Below the pieces are notes generated by a model. That model was not told where the DNA came from and did no database searches. It saw nothing but the letters and a program-made list of their open reading frames with translations. Shown here piece by piece: positions 35,659-43,932 of a DNA stretch of 64,000 nucleotides. Every line of letters starts with the position of its first letter. Within the stretch, counting starts at the first letter, position 1. A program made the position numbers and the translations under genes. Source of the DNA: an uncultured Collinsella sp. (GTDB lineage: Bacteria > Actinomycetota > Coriobacteriia > Coriobacteriales > Coriobacteriaceae); assembly GCA_900554645.1 (NCBI GenBank), contig USIE01000005.1:1-64000 (forward strand), in the 5' to 3' direction.

Positions 35659-35733
35659 GCCAGTGTGGCGCAACGGTAGCGCAACTGATTTGTAATCAGT
35701 GGGTTGCAGGTTCGATTCCTGTCACTGGCTCCA
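35659..35733 (+). tRNA. tRNA-Thr (anticodon TGT)
   Basis: Acceptor GCCAGTG/CACTGGC, D-arm GCGC/GCGC, anticodon stem ACTGA/TCAGT with loop TTTGTAA (anticodon TGT), T-arm GCAGG-TTCGATT-CCTGT, discriminator T and encoded CCA. Confidence 0.95.
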
Positions 35734-35742
35734 TGAGAGTTT

Positions 35743-35778
35743 CGGGCTCTGTTCCCTTGTGGGACAGGGCCCGTTTCT
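35743..35778 (+). terminator. Terminator of tRNA-Thr(TGT)
   Basis: Stem CGGGCTCTGTTCCC / GGGACAGGGCCCG with loop TTGT, then TTTCTATTT. Confidence 0.75.
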
Positions 35779-35827
35779 ATTTATGTCGATAAGTCAGCGT
35801 GTTTGGCGCCAACCGAGCTTCAGGTTT

Positions 35828-36042
35828 GTCTCGATTCGCAACACGAGTGGGCTGAAGACCTTCCTTATAGTTACAGATCGAGACATTGCCAAGGGACGGC
35901 CGATAACATCTCGATCTGTAACACGAAGAGGCTGAAAACCGTTCTAGCTGTTACAGAATGAGACGTAAGCTGAGGTCTCTGCGAAACATCTCGATCTGTA
36001 ACAGATAGGGAAAAAATGTTCTCTAAATGTTACAGATCGAGA
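35828..36042. repeat. Three hairpin repeats with 80-bp period
   Basis: Three units at 35828-35884, 35907-35964 and 35987-36042. Each starts with TCTCGATCTGTAACA (first: TCTCGATTCGCAACA) and ends with its inverted copy TGTTACAGATCGAGAC (slightly altered in the second). The spacing from unit to unit is 80 bases. Loop sequences differ. This lies in the 750-base stretch 35780-36545 that has no protein gene. Confidence 0.8.
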
Positions 36043-36073
36043 CAAAGGCCGGACCGGGTTTAACTGTCGTGAC

Positions 36074-36217
36074 CGAGCGTGGATTATCGGACACACGAGC
36101 GTGGAAAATCTTCCGCCTAGTGAATGAGCGTGGATAATCTGCCACTTTGGATTCGATGGCACGGCAAAGTGGGAGATTATCCACGCTCGATTTCAAACGG
36201 AAGAAAATCCACGCTCG
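36074..36217. repeat. Nested double palindrome built from GAGCGTGGAT units
   Basis: Outer arms 36096-36115 and 36198-36217 (CGAGCGTGGA...TCTTCCG) enclose inner arms 36126-36149 and 36165-36188 (GAGCGTGGATAATCT...), the latter with one mismatch in 24. A further single unit is at 36074. The RNA would form one long branched or extended hairpin. Confidence 0.75.
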
Positions 36218-36264
36218 ATTTTGCCTGGGAAGAGCAATCTTCTGTCTGGGCAGCCCCGATCTCG

Positions 36265-36278
36265 ACCTATATATAGGT
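36265..36278. repeat. 14-bp perfect palindrome ACCTATATATAGGT
   Basis: A short AT-rich perfect dyad between the nested repeats and the tRNA-tuf promoter. Possible protein site. The remaining stretch to 36440 shows nothing recognisable. Confidence 0.35.
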
Positions 36279-36440
36279 GCAAATGAGTCGTTATCGAAGT
36301 AATATTCTGCAGGCTCACTCCACTGCACAAAAGTGTTACCTCGGGAAACGTCACCTCAGTATCCAAAACCACCGTCCTTCATATCCAAACTCAACAAACC
36401 CGCAGGTCATGGCTGTATAGATACGCCCGGAACCGTGTAT

Positions 36441-36483
36441 CTAGAGGTTTTCGTTGACAGCCCCCAAGGTTGCATCGTATTAT
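36441..36483 (+). promoter_or_regulatory. Strong promoter of the tRNA-Tyr/Thr/Met-tuf operon
   Basis: Consensus TTGACA at 36454-36459, an 18-base spacer and TATTAT at 36478-36483. The 21 bases 36441-36461 match 38272-38292, in front of rpmG, at 19 positions (block GAGGTTTTC before TTGACAGC), pointing to a shared extended promoter element. Confidence 0.8.
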
Positions 36484-36545
36484 CTTTTTCGTTCGCGGGG
36501 GCGGCGGTCCAAAAGACCAAAGGACCTGCGGATACTTGAACGATT

Positions 36546-36627
36546 GGGAGTTTGCCCGAGTGGTTAATGGGGACGGGCTGTAAACCCGTTGGCTCTGCCT
36601 ACATAGGTTCGAATCCTATAGCTCCCA
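36546..36627 (+). tRNA. tRNA-Tyr (anticodon GTA)
   Basis: Long variable arm typical of tRNA-Tyr; anticodon loop CTGTAAA with anticodon GTA; acceptor GGGAGTT/AGCTCCC, T-arm with TTCGAAT. The gene ends ACCC, so the CCA end is not fully encoded. Confidence 0.95.
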
Positions 36628-36637
36628 CCCGTCAAGT

Positions 36638-36713
36638 GCCTGTATAGCTCAGTCGGTAGAGCACTTCGTTGGTAACGAAGAGGTCACCAGTTCAAGTCTG
36701 GTTGCAGGCTCCA
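36638..36713 (+). tRNA. tRNA-Thr (anticodon GGT)
   Basis: Acceptor GCCTGTA/TGCAGGC, anticodon stem TTCGT.../ACGAA with loop TTGGTAA (anticodon GGT), T-arm with TTCAAGT and encoded CCA. Ten bases after tRNA-Tyr. Confidence 0.95.
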
Positions 36714-36716
36714 TCC

Positions 36717-36793
36717 GGCGGTGTAGCTCAGTTGGTTAGAGCACACGGTTCATACCCGTGGCGTCACTGGTTCGAATCCAGTCACCGCTACCA
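36717..36793 (+). tRNA. tRNA-Met (anticodon CAT)
   Basis: Acceptor GGCGGTG/CACCGCT, D-loop GTTGGTTA, anticodon loop TTCATAC (CAT), T-arm with TTCGAAT, encoded CCA. The paired first base and the lack of three G-C pairs in the anticodon stem suggest the elongator rather than the initiator. Confidence 0.92.
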
Positions 36794-36889
36794 TAGGTAA
36801 CACGGTGGCTTCTCAATAGTATGTTGAGAGGCCACTATGGTATAAAGGCAAAGTCCCGTCCGGGGACGACCTGTTAAGAGGAGGGCTTT

Positions 36890-38080
36890 ATGGCCAAAGA
36901 GAAGTTTGAGCGCACTAAGCCGCATGTTAACATCGGCACCATTGGTCACGTCGACCACGGCAAGACCACGCTGACCGCTGCCATCACCAAGGTTCTCTCC
37001 GAGACCGAGGGCTGCAAGGCTGACTTCACTGCGTTCGAGAACATCGACAAGGCTCCCGAGGAGCGCGAGCGCGGCATTACGATTTCCGTCTCCCACGTTG
37101 AGTACGAGACCGCTGCCCGTCACTACGCTCACGTTGACTGCCCGGGCCACGCTGACTACGTCAAGAACATGATCTCCGGCGCTGCTCAGATGGACGGCGC
37201 TATCCTGGTCATCGCTGCTACCGACGGCCCCATGGCTCAGACCCGCGAGCACATCCTGCTCGCCCGTCAGGTCGGCGTTCCCTACATCGTCGTCTTCCTG
37301 AACAAGTGCGACATGGTCGACGATGACGAGCTCATCGACCTCGTCGAGATGGAGACCCGTGAGCTCCTCTCCGAGTACGATTTCCCCGGCGACGACATCC
37401 CCGTCATCCGTGGCTCCGCTCTGGGCGCTCTCGAGGGCGACGCCAAGTGGATGGACGCCATTCGCGAGCTCATGAAGGCCGTCGACGAGTACATCCCGAC
37501 GCCTGCTCGTAACAACGACCTCCCGTTCCTGATGGCCGTTGAGGACGTTATGACCATCTCCGGCCGTGGTACCGTTGCTACTGGCCGTGTCGAGCGCGGT
37601 GAGCTCAAGCTCAACGAGCCCGTCGAGATCGTCGGCATCAAGGATACCCAGAACACCGTCGTTACCGGTATCGAGATGTTCCGTAAGTCCATGGACTTCT
37701 GCGAGGCTGGCGACAACGTCGGTCTGCTGCTCCGCGGCATCAAGCGTGAGGACATCGAGCGCGGCCAGGTTCTCTGCAAGCCCGGTTCGGTTACCCCGCA
37801 CACCAAGTTCACCGGCGAGATCTACGTTCTGACCAAGGAGGAGGGCGGCCGTCACACCCCGTTCTTCGATGGTTATCGTCCTCAGTTCTACTTCCGTACC
37901 ACCGACGTTACCGGTACGGTCAAGCTCCCCGAGGGCACCGAGATGGCTATGCCTGGTGACCACATTACCATCGAGGGCGACCTCATCCACCCGATCGCCA
38001 TGGAGGAGGGCCTGCGCTTCGCTATCCGCGAGGGTGGCCACACCGTCGGTTCGGGCATCGTCTCCACGATCATTGAGTAA
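36890..38080 (+). CDS. tuf: Elongation factor Tu
   Basis: GTPase that delivers aminoacyl-tRNA to the ribosome. The 396-residue length is exact. G motifs: GHVDHGKTT (G1), RGITI (G2), DCPGHADY (G3), NKCDMVD (G4), GSALGA (G5). The last residues [15 protein letters not shown] are typical. It follows three tRNA genes under one strong promoter, an arrangement resembling E. coli tufB. A terminator follows at 38108-38138. Codon use is strongly biased, as expected for high expression. Confidence 0.98.
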   Translation: MAKEKFERTKPHVNIGTIGHVDHGKTTLTAAITKVLSETEGCKADFTAFENIDKAPEERERGITISVSHVEYETAARHYAHVDCPGHADYVKNMISGAAQMDGAILVIAATDGPMAQTREHILLARQVGVPYIVVFLNKCDMVDDDELIDLVEMETRELLSEYDFPGDDIPVIRGSALGALEGDAKWMDAIRELMKAVDEYIPTPARNNDLPFLMAVEDVMTISGRGTVATGRVERGELKLNEPVEIVGIKDTQNTVVTGIEMFRKSMDFCEAGDNVGLLLRGIKREDIERGQVLCKPGSVTPHTKFTGEIYVLTKEEGGRHTPFFDGYRPQFYFRTTDVTGTVKLPEGTEMAMPGDHITIEGDLIHPIAMEEGLRFAIREGGHTVGSGIVSTIIE

Positions 38081-38107
38081 ATTAGCTCTTTGATATAGCT
38101 GACTTAG

Positions 38108-38138
38108 AGAACCCGGCACTTATATGGGTGCCGGGTTC
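38108..38138 (+). terminator. Terminator of tuf
   Basis: Stem AGAACCCGGCAC / GTGCCGGGTTCT with TTT, immediately after tuf. Confidence 0.85.
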
Positions 38139-38271
38139 TTTTCTGCAATGGATATTGAGCCGTTGCTGGTGTCGAGAGGATCGATAATGGTCCTGGATGC
38201 ACCGTCGATTAGCTCTCGATGGCTTCATTGATGTGTTCCAAATATGAATGGATCCACCGAGAACCAATTGA

Positions 38272-38312
38272 CTCGAGGTTTTCATTGACAGCACTTACGT
38301 GGAGCTGATAAA
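38272..38312 (+). promoter_or_regulatory. Promoter of rpmG-tRNA-Trp-secE-nusG
   Basis: TTGACA at 38285-38290 with a GATAAA-type -10 after 16 bases. Its upstream 21 bases match the tuf operon promoter at 19 positions. Confidence 0.7.
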
Positions 38313-38359
38313 GTAACAACTCGTGCCCGTACGGGGCGGAAATGAAAGGTTCAGGATAC

Positions 38360-38509
38360 ATGCGTACTCTAGTTACTCTTGCGTGCACTGAGTGCAAGCG
38401 CCGCAACTATACGACCACCAAGAACAAGTCGACCATGCCTGATCGTATGGAGATCAAGAAGTATTGCCCCTGGTGCCGTCACCACACGCTGCACAAAGAG
38501 ACTCGCTAG
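38360..38509 (+). CDS. rpmG: 50S ribosomal protein L33
   Basis: A 49-residue ribosomal protein read directly from the DNA: it starts [17 protein letters not shown] and ends [11 protein letters not shown]. Two CxxC pairs (CTEC and CPWC) make it the zinc-binding type of L33. GAAAGGTTCAG precedes the ATG. Its place before tRNA-Trp, secE and nusG is the conserved bacterial order. Confidence 0.95.
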   Translation: MRTLVTLACTECKRRNYTTTKNKSTMPDRMEIKKYCPWCRHHTLHKETR

Positions 38510-38522
38510 TCTCTAGTCACAT

Positions 38523-38598
38523 ACGCCAGTAGTTCAATTGGTAGAGCATCGGTCTCCAAAACCGAGTGTTGAGGGTTCGAGTCCTTCCTGGCGTGCCA
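38523..38598 (+). tRNA. tRNA-Trp (anticodon CCA)
   Basis: Acceptor ACGCCAG/CTGGCGT, D-arm GTTC/GAGC, anticodon stem TCGGT/ACCGA with loop CTCCAAA (anticodon CCA), T-arm GAGGG-TTCGAGT-CCTTC, encoded CCA. Confidence 0.95.
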
Positions 38599-38674
38599 GT
38601 CATTATTCCGTAAGCTCCCACTTGGGGGCTTACGGTTTACTCATGTATAAGCGCATTGCGCGGAGGTAACCCAA

Positions 38675-39013
38675 ATGGCCAACAAGAAGAACAAGAAGAA
38701 GGCTCAGCAGCCGGCACCTGCCAACAAAGCTGCCGCCAACTCCAAGGTTGAGGCCAAGAAGGCCGTTGCCAAGAAGAACGAGAAGGCTGCGAAGTCCAAG
38801 AAGAACGAGAAGCCTGGTTTCTTCGCCCGCACCAAGAAGTATTTCGCTTCGGTCAAGTCCGAGATGAAGCGTGTCACGTGGCCCGATAAGAAGGAGCTCG
38901 TGAACTACTCGGTTGTTGTTTGCGCTTCTCTGATCGTCGTCGGCGTCGTCATCGCTCTGCTCGATGCTGGCTTTGGCGAGGCTCTTGCTCTGTTCTCTGG
39001 ATTGAGGGGCTAA
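38675..39013 (+). CDS. secE: Preprotein translocase subunit SecE
   Basis: Essential membrane subunit of the SecYEG channel. The 112-residue protein has an extended Lys/Ala/Asn-rich cytosolic N-terminus (1-50), the conserved amphipathic segment with VKSEMKRVTWPDKKEL, and a single C-terminal membrane helix (VVVCASLIVVGVVIALLDAG). The long basic N-terminus is common in actinobacterial SecE. nusG follows after 3 bases. Confidence 0.95.
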   Translation: MANKKNKKKAQQPAPANKAAANSKVEAKKAVAKKNEKAAKSKKNEKPGFFARTKKYFASVKSEMKRVTWPDKKELVNYSVVVCASLIVVGVVIALLDAGFGEALALFSGLRG

Positions 39014-39016
39014 ACC

Positions 39017-39553
39017 ATGTCTAAGCGTTGGTACGTCGTTCACACTTACTCTGGATACGAGAACCGCGTTAAGTCCGATCTCGAGCATCGCATCGAGACT
39101 ATGGGCATGCAGGACCGTATCTTTGATATCGAGATTCCTATGGAGCGCGTCACCGAGATTAAAGAGGGTGGCAAGCGTGAGACCAAGGATTCCAAGATCT
39201 TCCCGGGTTATGTCCTGGTCCGCATGGAGATGGATGACGATGCTTGGACGTGTGTTCGTAACACGCCTGGCGTCACCGGTTTCCTAGGCGGCAACGGCAA
39301 GCCCGCTCCGCTTTCCCGCGACGAGTACAACAAGATGACTCGTCGTCCCGGTAAGGGCGATTCGCCCAAGCGCACCTCGGTTGATATTGAGGTCGGTACG
39401 TCCGTCCGCGTCACCGATGGCCCGCTTACCGACTTTGATGGCAAGGTCTCCGAGGTTAACACCGAGGCTGGCAAGCTCAAGGTCACGCTGATGATCTTTG
39501 GCCGCGAGACGCCGGTCGAGCTCGACTTTAACCAGGTCGCTGTCATCGCTTAA
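39017..39553 (+). CDS. nusG: Transcription termination/antitermination factor NusG
   Basis: Binds RNA polymerase and couples it to Rho or the ribosome. The 178-residue protein has the NGN domain starting [17 protein letters not shown] with [13 protein letters not shown] and [10 protein letters not shown], and the C-terminal KOW domain with [19 protein letters not shown]. Immediately downstream of secE as in nearly all bacteria. Confidence 0.97.
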   Translation: MSKRWYVVHTYSGYENRVKSDLEHRIETMGMQDRIFDIEIPMERVTEIKEGGKRETKDSKIFPGYVLVRMEMDDDAWTCVRNTPGVTGFLGGNGKPAPLSRDEYNKMTRRPGKGDSPKRTSVDIEVGTSVRVTDGPLTDFDGKVSEVNTEAGKLKVTLMIFGRETPVELDFNQVAVIA

Positions 39554-39673
39554 GTTTTCGTCCGTTCGCGCGAGCGTGCTTCTTCTGTGACTGCTCATCT
39601 CAGGAGTGCTTCTAACACGTGCGTGCTTACGATATAGCAAGTACTTCACACTCGTGATTCGAAAGGAATGACC

Positions 39674-40102
39674 ATGGCTGAGAAGAAGGTTGCCAACGTC
39701 ATTAAGCTCCAGATTCCTGCTGGTGCAGCAAACCCCGCTCCTCCCGTCGGCCCCGCCCTGGGCGCTGCTGGCGTGAACATCATGCAGTTCTGCCAGGCCT
39801 TTAACGCCGAGACGCAGGACAAGAAGGGTGACATCATCCCCGTTGAGATCTCTGTCTACGAGGACAAGTCCTTCTCCTTCATCACCAAGACCCCGCCGGC
39901 GGCTCACCTTATCAAGAAGGAGCTGAACCTCAAGTCTGGTTCCGCTAAGCCCCAGGCTGACAAGGTTGGTCAGCTCTCCCAGGAGCAGCTCACCAAGATC
40001 GCCGAGATCAAGATGCCGGACCTCAATGCCAACGACATTGACGCCGCCAAGAAGATCATCGCCGGTACCGCCCGTTCCATGGGCGTCACCATCGCTGAGT
40101 AG
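39674..40102 (+). CDS. rplK: 50S ribosomal protein L11
   Basis: GTPase-centre protein of the large subunit. 142 residues beginning [17 protein letters not shown], with [18 protein letters not shown] and [12 protein letters not shown]. The ATG at 39674 is chosen over 39668 because GAAAGGA is then correctly spaced. rplA follows, but rplJL do not. Confidence 0.97.
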   Translation: MAEKKVANVIKLQIPAGAANPAPPVGPALGAAGVNIMQFCQAFNAETQDKKGDIIPVEISVYEDKSFSFITKTPPAAHLIKKELNLKSGSAKPQADKVGQLSQEQLTKIAEIKMPDLNANDIDAAKKIIAGTARSMGVTIAE

Positions 40103-40219
40103 CGATTTCTTATGGTAACGGCGGGTGCTCCGACCGGGGCGCCCGTTAAATGTGTGCAATAGGGCACACGATACAATGTGGGAGGGCTCACGCCCGTTTA
40201 ACCACAGGAGGTAATGCAC

Positions 40220-40927
40220 ATGGCTAAGCATGGTAAGAGCTATAACGCCGCTGCCGAGAAGATCGACCGCGCCACGCTCTACACCCCCCTTCAGGCTGCC
40301 AAGCTCATCAAGGAGCTCGACACCGCCAAGTTCGACGAGACCGTCGAGGCTCACTTCCGTCTGGGCATCGATACTCGTAAGGCTGACCAGAACATCCGTG
40401 GTTCCATCTCCCTGCCCCACGGCACCGGCAAGACCGTTCGTGTTGCCGTCTTCGCCGAGGGCGAGAAGGCCCGTGAGGCTGAGGCTGCCGGCGCCGACAT
40501 CATCGGTTCCGACGAGCTCGTCGCCCAGATTCAGAAGGGCGAGATCAACTTCGACGCCGCTATCGCTACGCCGAACATGATGGCCAAGGTTGGCCGCATC
40601 GGTAAGATCCTTGGTCCCCGTGGCCTTATGCCGAACCCCAAGCTCGGCACCGTGACCATGGACGTCGCCAAGATGGTCTCCGAGCTCAAGGCTGGCCGCG
40701 TTGAGTACCGCGCCGACCGCTACGGCATCTGCCACGTGCCCCTGGGCAAGAAGTCCTTCTCTGAGCAGCAGCTCGTCGAGAACTACGCTGCCCTGTACAC
40801 CGAGATTCTGCGCGTCAAGCCCTCTTCTGCTAAGGGCAAGTACGTCAAGTCCATCTCCGTGTCTTCCACCATGGGCCCTGGCGTCAAGGTCGATCCCGCT
40901 GTCCAGCGTGACTTCCTGGCTGAGTAA
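40220..40927 (+). CDS. rplA: 50S ribosomal protein L1
   Basis: L1-stalk protein and translational autoregulator of L11/L1 operons. 235 residues starting [16 protein letters not shown], with [17 protein letters not shown] [16 protein letters not shown] and the C-terminal [20 protein letters not shown] gives the best spacing to the ATG at 40220. It is followed by a strong terminator rather than by rplJ. Confidence 0.97.
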   Translation: MAKHGKSYNAAAEKIDRATLYTPLQAAKLIKELDTAKFDETVEAHFRLGIDTRKADQNIRGSISLPHGTGKTVRVAVFAEGEKAREAEAAGADIIGSDELVAQIQKGEINFDAAIATPNMMAKVGRIGKILGPRGLMPNPKLGTVTMDVAKMVSELKAGRVEYRADRYGICHVPLGKKSFSEQQLVENYAALYTEILRVKPSSAKGKYVKSISVSSTMGPGVKVDPAVQRDFLAE

Positions 40928-40963
40928 CTGCTAGTTACTGCCTGAGTACAGCAAGCATTGCTA

Positions 40964-41003
40964 AAGAAACCCGGTTCTGCCTTGTGCAGGACCGGGTTTC
41001 TTG
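40964..41003 (+). terminator. Terminator of rplKA
   Basis: Stem AGAAACCCGGTTC / GGACCGGGTTTCT with a TT tail. It ends the L11-L1 unit. Confidence 0.85.
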
Positions 41004-41014
41004 CTATCTCGGGT

Positions 41015-41057
41015 CAAAACCACCACAAAGGGGACAGGCACCTTTGTGGTGGTTTTG
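41015..41057. repeat. GGGAC-type hairpin repeat
   Basis: Exact inverted repeat CAAAACCACCACAAAGG / CCTTTGTGGTGGTTTTG around GGACAGGCA. Closely related to the copy at 43893-43932 in opposite orientation. Confidence 0.65.
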
Positions 41058-41092
41058 GCACTTTGGCGTCAATGTTATGGCATCGCAGCGAG

Positions 41093-41190
41093 CCGGTTCC
41101 AAGTGCCCCAGGTCGCCCCGAAAGAGGAGCGACGCGTACTTTGGTACGCGAGCGACGGTTTGAGGGGCGAGATGGGGTGCTTGGGGCCGG
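41093..41190. repeat. About 100-bp palindromic repeat, copy 3
   Basis: Arms CCGGTTCCAAGTGCCCC / GGGGTGCTTGGGGCCGG, then GGTCGCCCC / GGGGCGAGA, then GAGGAGCGACGCGTAC / GTACGCGAGCGAC. Inverse orientation to the copies at 32222-32429. Confidence 0.65.
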
Positions 41191-41214
41191 CGCAGCGTCA
41201 AGCCTTAAAGGTGG

Positions 41215-41925
41215 TTACCAGGGCGTTCTTGCGGTTGAGGACTCGATGGCTTCGTGGCGTTTGAGCTCGCGGCGCATGGTTTGTGAGTTGAGCCAAGCTG
41301 CTTGCCAGCCGCGGATGGGGTAGTGCGTCTGGTCGAGCTCAAACTGCGTATAGCCGCAGGCGTTGATGATCGTCGTTCCACACGCATGCTGCCGCTCGCG
41401 CTGAAAATCGTAACCGTAGCTTTGGTGTACATGCCCATGCACCATGTAGTCGGCCCCCCAGGACTCAAGCGCCGTGTTAAAGCACTCAAACCCTCGATGC
41501 GGCAGATCGTCCAAATCACCTACACCGGCGGCGGGTGCATGGGTAAGCAGAATGTCGCACCCGCCGACCATCCTAACCTTACGCGACAGCTTACGCATGC
41601 GCTTGGACATCTCGCGTTCGGTGTACATGTTGGCGCCGTCGCGATAACGCATGGACCCGCCAAGGCCCGCAATGCGAATCCCTCGGTACGTGTACACGCT
41701 GTCTTCTACGCAGATACATCCGCCCGGTGCATGACGTGCGTAGCGGTCATCGTGATTGCCGCGCACGTAGATGAGCGGTTTGTTGATGACCGTGACCAAA
41801 AACTCAAGATAGTCCGGGTCCAGATCGCCAGCGGACAAAATCAGGTCGACTCCCTCAAAGCGTTCCTTGCGAAAGCACTCCCAAAGGCATCGTTCTTCGG
41901 TATCGGCTATGGCAAGGATTTTCAT
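41215..41925 (-). CDS. Calcineurin-like metallophosphoesterase
   Basis: A 236-residue phosphoesterase. Family motifs appear partly modified: MKILAIADTEE at the N-terminus (usually SDxHG), LILSAGDLDPDYL (GD), VRGNHDDRY (GNHD), LLTHAPAAG (H) and VHGHVHQSYG (GHxH). The second half of motif I lacks the usual His, so metal use may differ. No signal peptide, so cytosolic. Its ATG overlaps the stop of the ParB/BMP fusion (ATGA), meaning tight translational coupling. Substrate unknown; nucleotide or cyclic-nucleotide phosphodiesters are possible. Confidence 0.8.
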   Translation of the reverse strand: MKILAIADTEERCLWECFRKERFEGVDLILSAGDLDPDYLEFLVTVINKPLIYVRGNHDDRYARHAPGGCICVEDSVYTYRGIRIAGLGGSMRYRDGANMYTEREMSKRMRKLSRKVRMVGGCDILLTHAPAAGVGDLDDLPHRGFECFNTALESWGADYMVHGHVHQSYGYDFQRERQHACGTTIINACGYTQFELDQTHYPIRGWQAAWLNSQTMRRELKRHEAIESSTARTPW

Positions 41926-43838
41926 AGGGCAGGGACTTTCGGCTCATCGTCGAGCTGCGGAATGGTGCCTACCACGTTGTCCGCCAGCCAATCCATCTCG
42001 ACAATCTGCGTGCTCGGCAGCGGAGGGAAGCCTTCGATCTGTACCACGCCGTTCTGGCTGTGGAGCTCGCCGCCAAAGGGGTTGATGGATCCCTCAACAA
42101 TGCCGTTGCGGAGCAACTGCACGAGTTTGCGCGTTTGGTAGGGTAGGCCCGGAGCGTAACGGATGTCGATAACGCCGGAGCTCATGCCATACCAGTAGTT
42201 GACGGCGCGCACTTGGTTGTCGTCGCTGGTCTCGTCCCATGTGCCGTGCAGAAGGCTTTTCACGATAAGCTCGTAGTAGCGCCCCCAGTTCCAGACGGGC
42301 ATGGCGATGCCGGTAACCTTGCCATCGACCAAGCGGTGAAGCCCGTAGGCGGTGGGATCTTCGAGCGACTTTGACATATCGGCGCCGGTCATGACGCTCA
42401 CGCCTTCGCGGCACATGGCCTCGGCGAGACCTCCGGCGGGCACATCGCCCCAGGTCAGGATAATTTGCGCGCGTGGGTCGAGCAGCGAGGCGCCAATCGC
42501 AAAGGCGTTGATCTCGCTGAGTGCGCCCGAGGCGAAGACCGACGCGTGGTAACCGATGCGGTGGTTGTCCGCCATGCTGGCCGCAAGGGCGCCCAGCAGA
42601 AACTTGGCCTCGTACATCTTGCCAAAGTACGAACGGACGCTTTGATGGGGAAGGCCGATAGAGCAGTTGAGGAACCGAACCCGGGGATACTCAACGGCAG
42701 CCCTGAGCGTGTATTCCATCAGGCGGTGCGAGGTCGAGAAGATGACGTTTGCTCCATGTTTGACAGCCGTTTCCACGGCGGCGTAGAACACATCCGGATC
42801 GTGACAGTCCTCGAACGCCTCGGTGCGCACGATACCGCCAAAGTGCTCATCGAGATACTGACGCCCTTGGTCGTGCAGGCTGTCCCAGCTCGACGTCGCA
42901 CAGGGGAACTCATGGATAAAGGCGATGCGCAGGGGGTTGGCCGTCGAGTAGACGGTCTTGCCCATAAAGAAGTTGAGCACGCCAGAGGTGGACTTGGCGG
43001 GCGTCTCCTCCTCGTCGACGCTCGGTGCTTCGACAAGATCGACCTTGTCCTCGTCATTTTTGCCGGCAATGACCAGCTCGCGCCAGATCTTGCACAGGCG
43101 GTTTACGACGATATCCGTTGGCGTATCCAGCAGGCGGTCCTGGTTGTACACATTGAGGTAGACGAGCATGGCGTCGGCGGGCGTAATGTCCAGGTGATCG
43201 CCGCCTGCGCGAAGGTGGGCACGCTTAAAGAGCAGGAAAGTGTGGCGCAGGTAGTCGACCTTTTTCTGCGGCCATTTTTCGATAAGGTTCTGACCGAGCA
43301 TCTTGGCGAGCGTCTCGTAGCTTCCCTCACGCGAGAACTCGATCTCGTATAGGGGGCAGACACGCCAAAACGCGCAGAATTCACCGTACAGGCGGCTTTC
43401 GACGGAATCCCATGTGCCGGGGTAGAGACGGGTGACCCTGGCCGAAACCGTTGGAGCGTCCAGGAATTTGAGGACACTGACGCGTTTGTTGCCTTCCTGG
43501 ACATAGAACCGATGCATGAACTCGGTGACGATGATGGGGTCGCGATAGCCCTCGGTTACCTGGATGTCGTAGAGGTTGGACCACTTGCGGGCGAACTCGG
43601 TGCTAAACGGAAGCAGGGGCATAAAGTTACACGAAAAGGCGGACTGACGGCCCTTGGTGACCGTGCCGACGACCATTTCGAGCGGAATATCCCGCAGGCC
43701 GACATTCTCTCGCTGACCTAAGGGGAGCTGAGCAACCAAGCTATCGAGGTCCGTAAGGTATGGATGCTCGCTTTGGCTAATGGCGCGTCGACGTCCTTGC
43801 TCGCCGCGCTTGCGTGCTTGACGATAGGCCTCTTCCAT
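41922..43838 (-). CDS. Cytosolic fusion of a ParB-like domain and a BMP (PnrA-type) ligand-binding domain
   Basis: A 638-residue protein without signal peptide or lipobox. Residues about 95-140 resemble a ParB-like domain: RDPIIVTEFMHRFYVQEGNK then RVSVLKFLD, like the PIxV...GxxR pattern of ParB/Srx folds. A helical middle (140-270) and an acidic linker lead to a BMP domain (about 303-600) with RIAFIHEFPCATSSWDSLHD, FSTSHRLMEYTLRAA and YEAKFLLGALAASMADNHRI. BMP proteins normally bind nucleosides outside the cell, so a cytosolic version is unusual and suggests sensing. It forms an operon with the phosphoesterase. Function not known. Confidence 0.75.
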   Translation of the reverse strand: MEEAYRQARKRGEQGRRRAISQSEHPYLTDLDSLVAQLPLGQRENVGLRDIPLEMVVGTVTKGRQSAFSCNFMPLLPFSTEFARKWSNLYDIQVTEGYRDPIIVTEFMHRFYVQEGNKRVSVLKFLDAPTVSARVTRLYPGTWDSVESRLYGEFCAFWRVCPLYEIEFSREGSYETLAKMLGQNLIEKWPQKKVDYLRHTFLLFKRAHLRAGGDHLDITPADAMLVYLNVYNQDRLLDTPTDIVVNRLCKIWRELVIAGKNDEDKVDLVEAPSVDEEETPAKSTSGVLNFFMGKTVYSTANPLRIAFIHEFPCATSSWDSLHDQGRQYLDEHFGGIVRTEAFEDCHDPDVFYAAVETAVKHGANVIFSTSHRLMEYTLRAAVEYPRVRFLNCSIGLPHQSVRSYFGKMYEAKFLLGALAASMADNHRIGYHASVFASGALSEINAFAIGASLLDPRAQIILTWGDVPAGGLAEAMCREGVSVMTGADMSKSLEDPTAYGLHRLVDGKVTGIAMPVWNWGRYYELIVKSLLHGTWDETSDDNQVRAVNYWYGMSSGVIDIRYAPGLPYQTRKLVQLLRNGIVEGSINPFGGELHSQNGVVQIEGFPPLPSTQIVEMDWLADNVVGTIPQLDDEPKVPAL

Positions 43839-43892
43839 GATGTTGCTCCCTTAGTCGTTTAAACAACTATATAAACCATGGTACCACGAATG

Positions 43893-43932
43893 AAAACCAC
43901 TACAAAGATGCCTGTCCCCTTTGCGGTGGTTT
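43893..43932. repeat. GGGAC-type hairpin at the mscS stop codon
   Basis: AAACCACTACAAAG / CTTTGCGGTGGTTT around TGCCTGTCCC; overlaps the last bases of the minus-strand mscS gene. Confidence 0.6.

Noticed and set aside
35828..36042. Regular repeats that could be taken for a CRISPR array
   Set aside because: Only three units, each a diverged hairpin with 80-base period and no short identical direct repeats separated by unique spacers; no cas genes.
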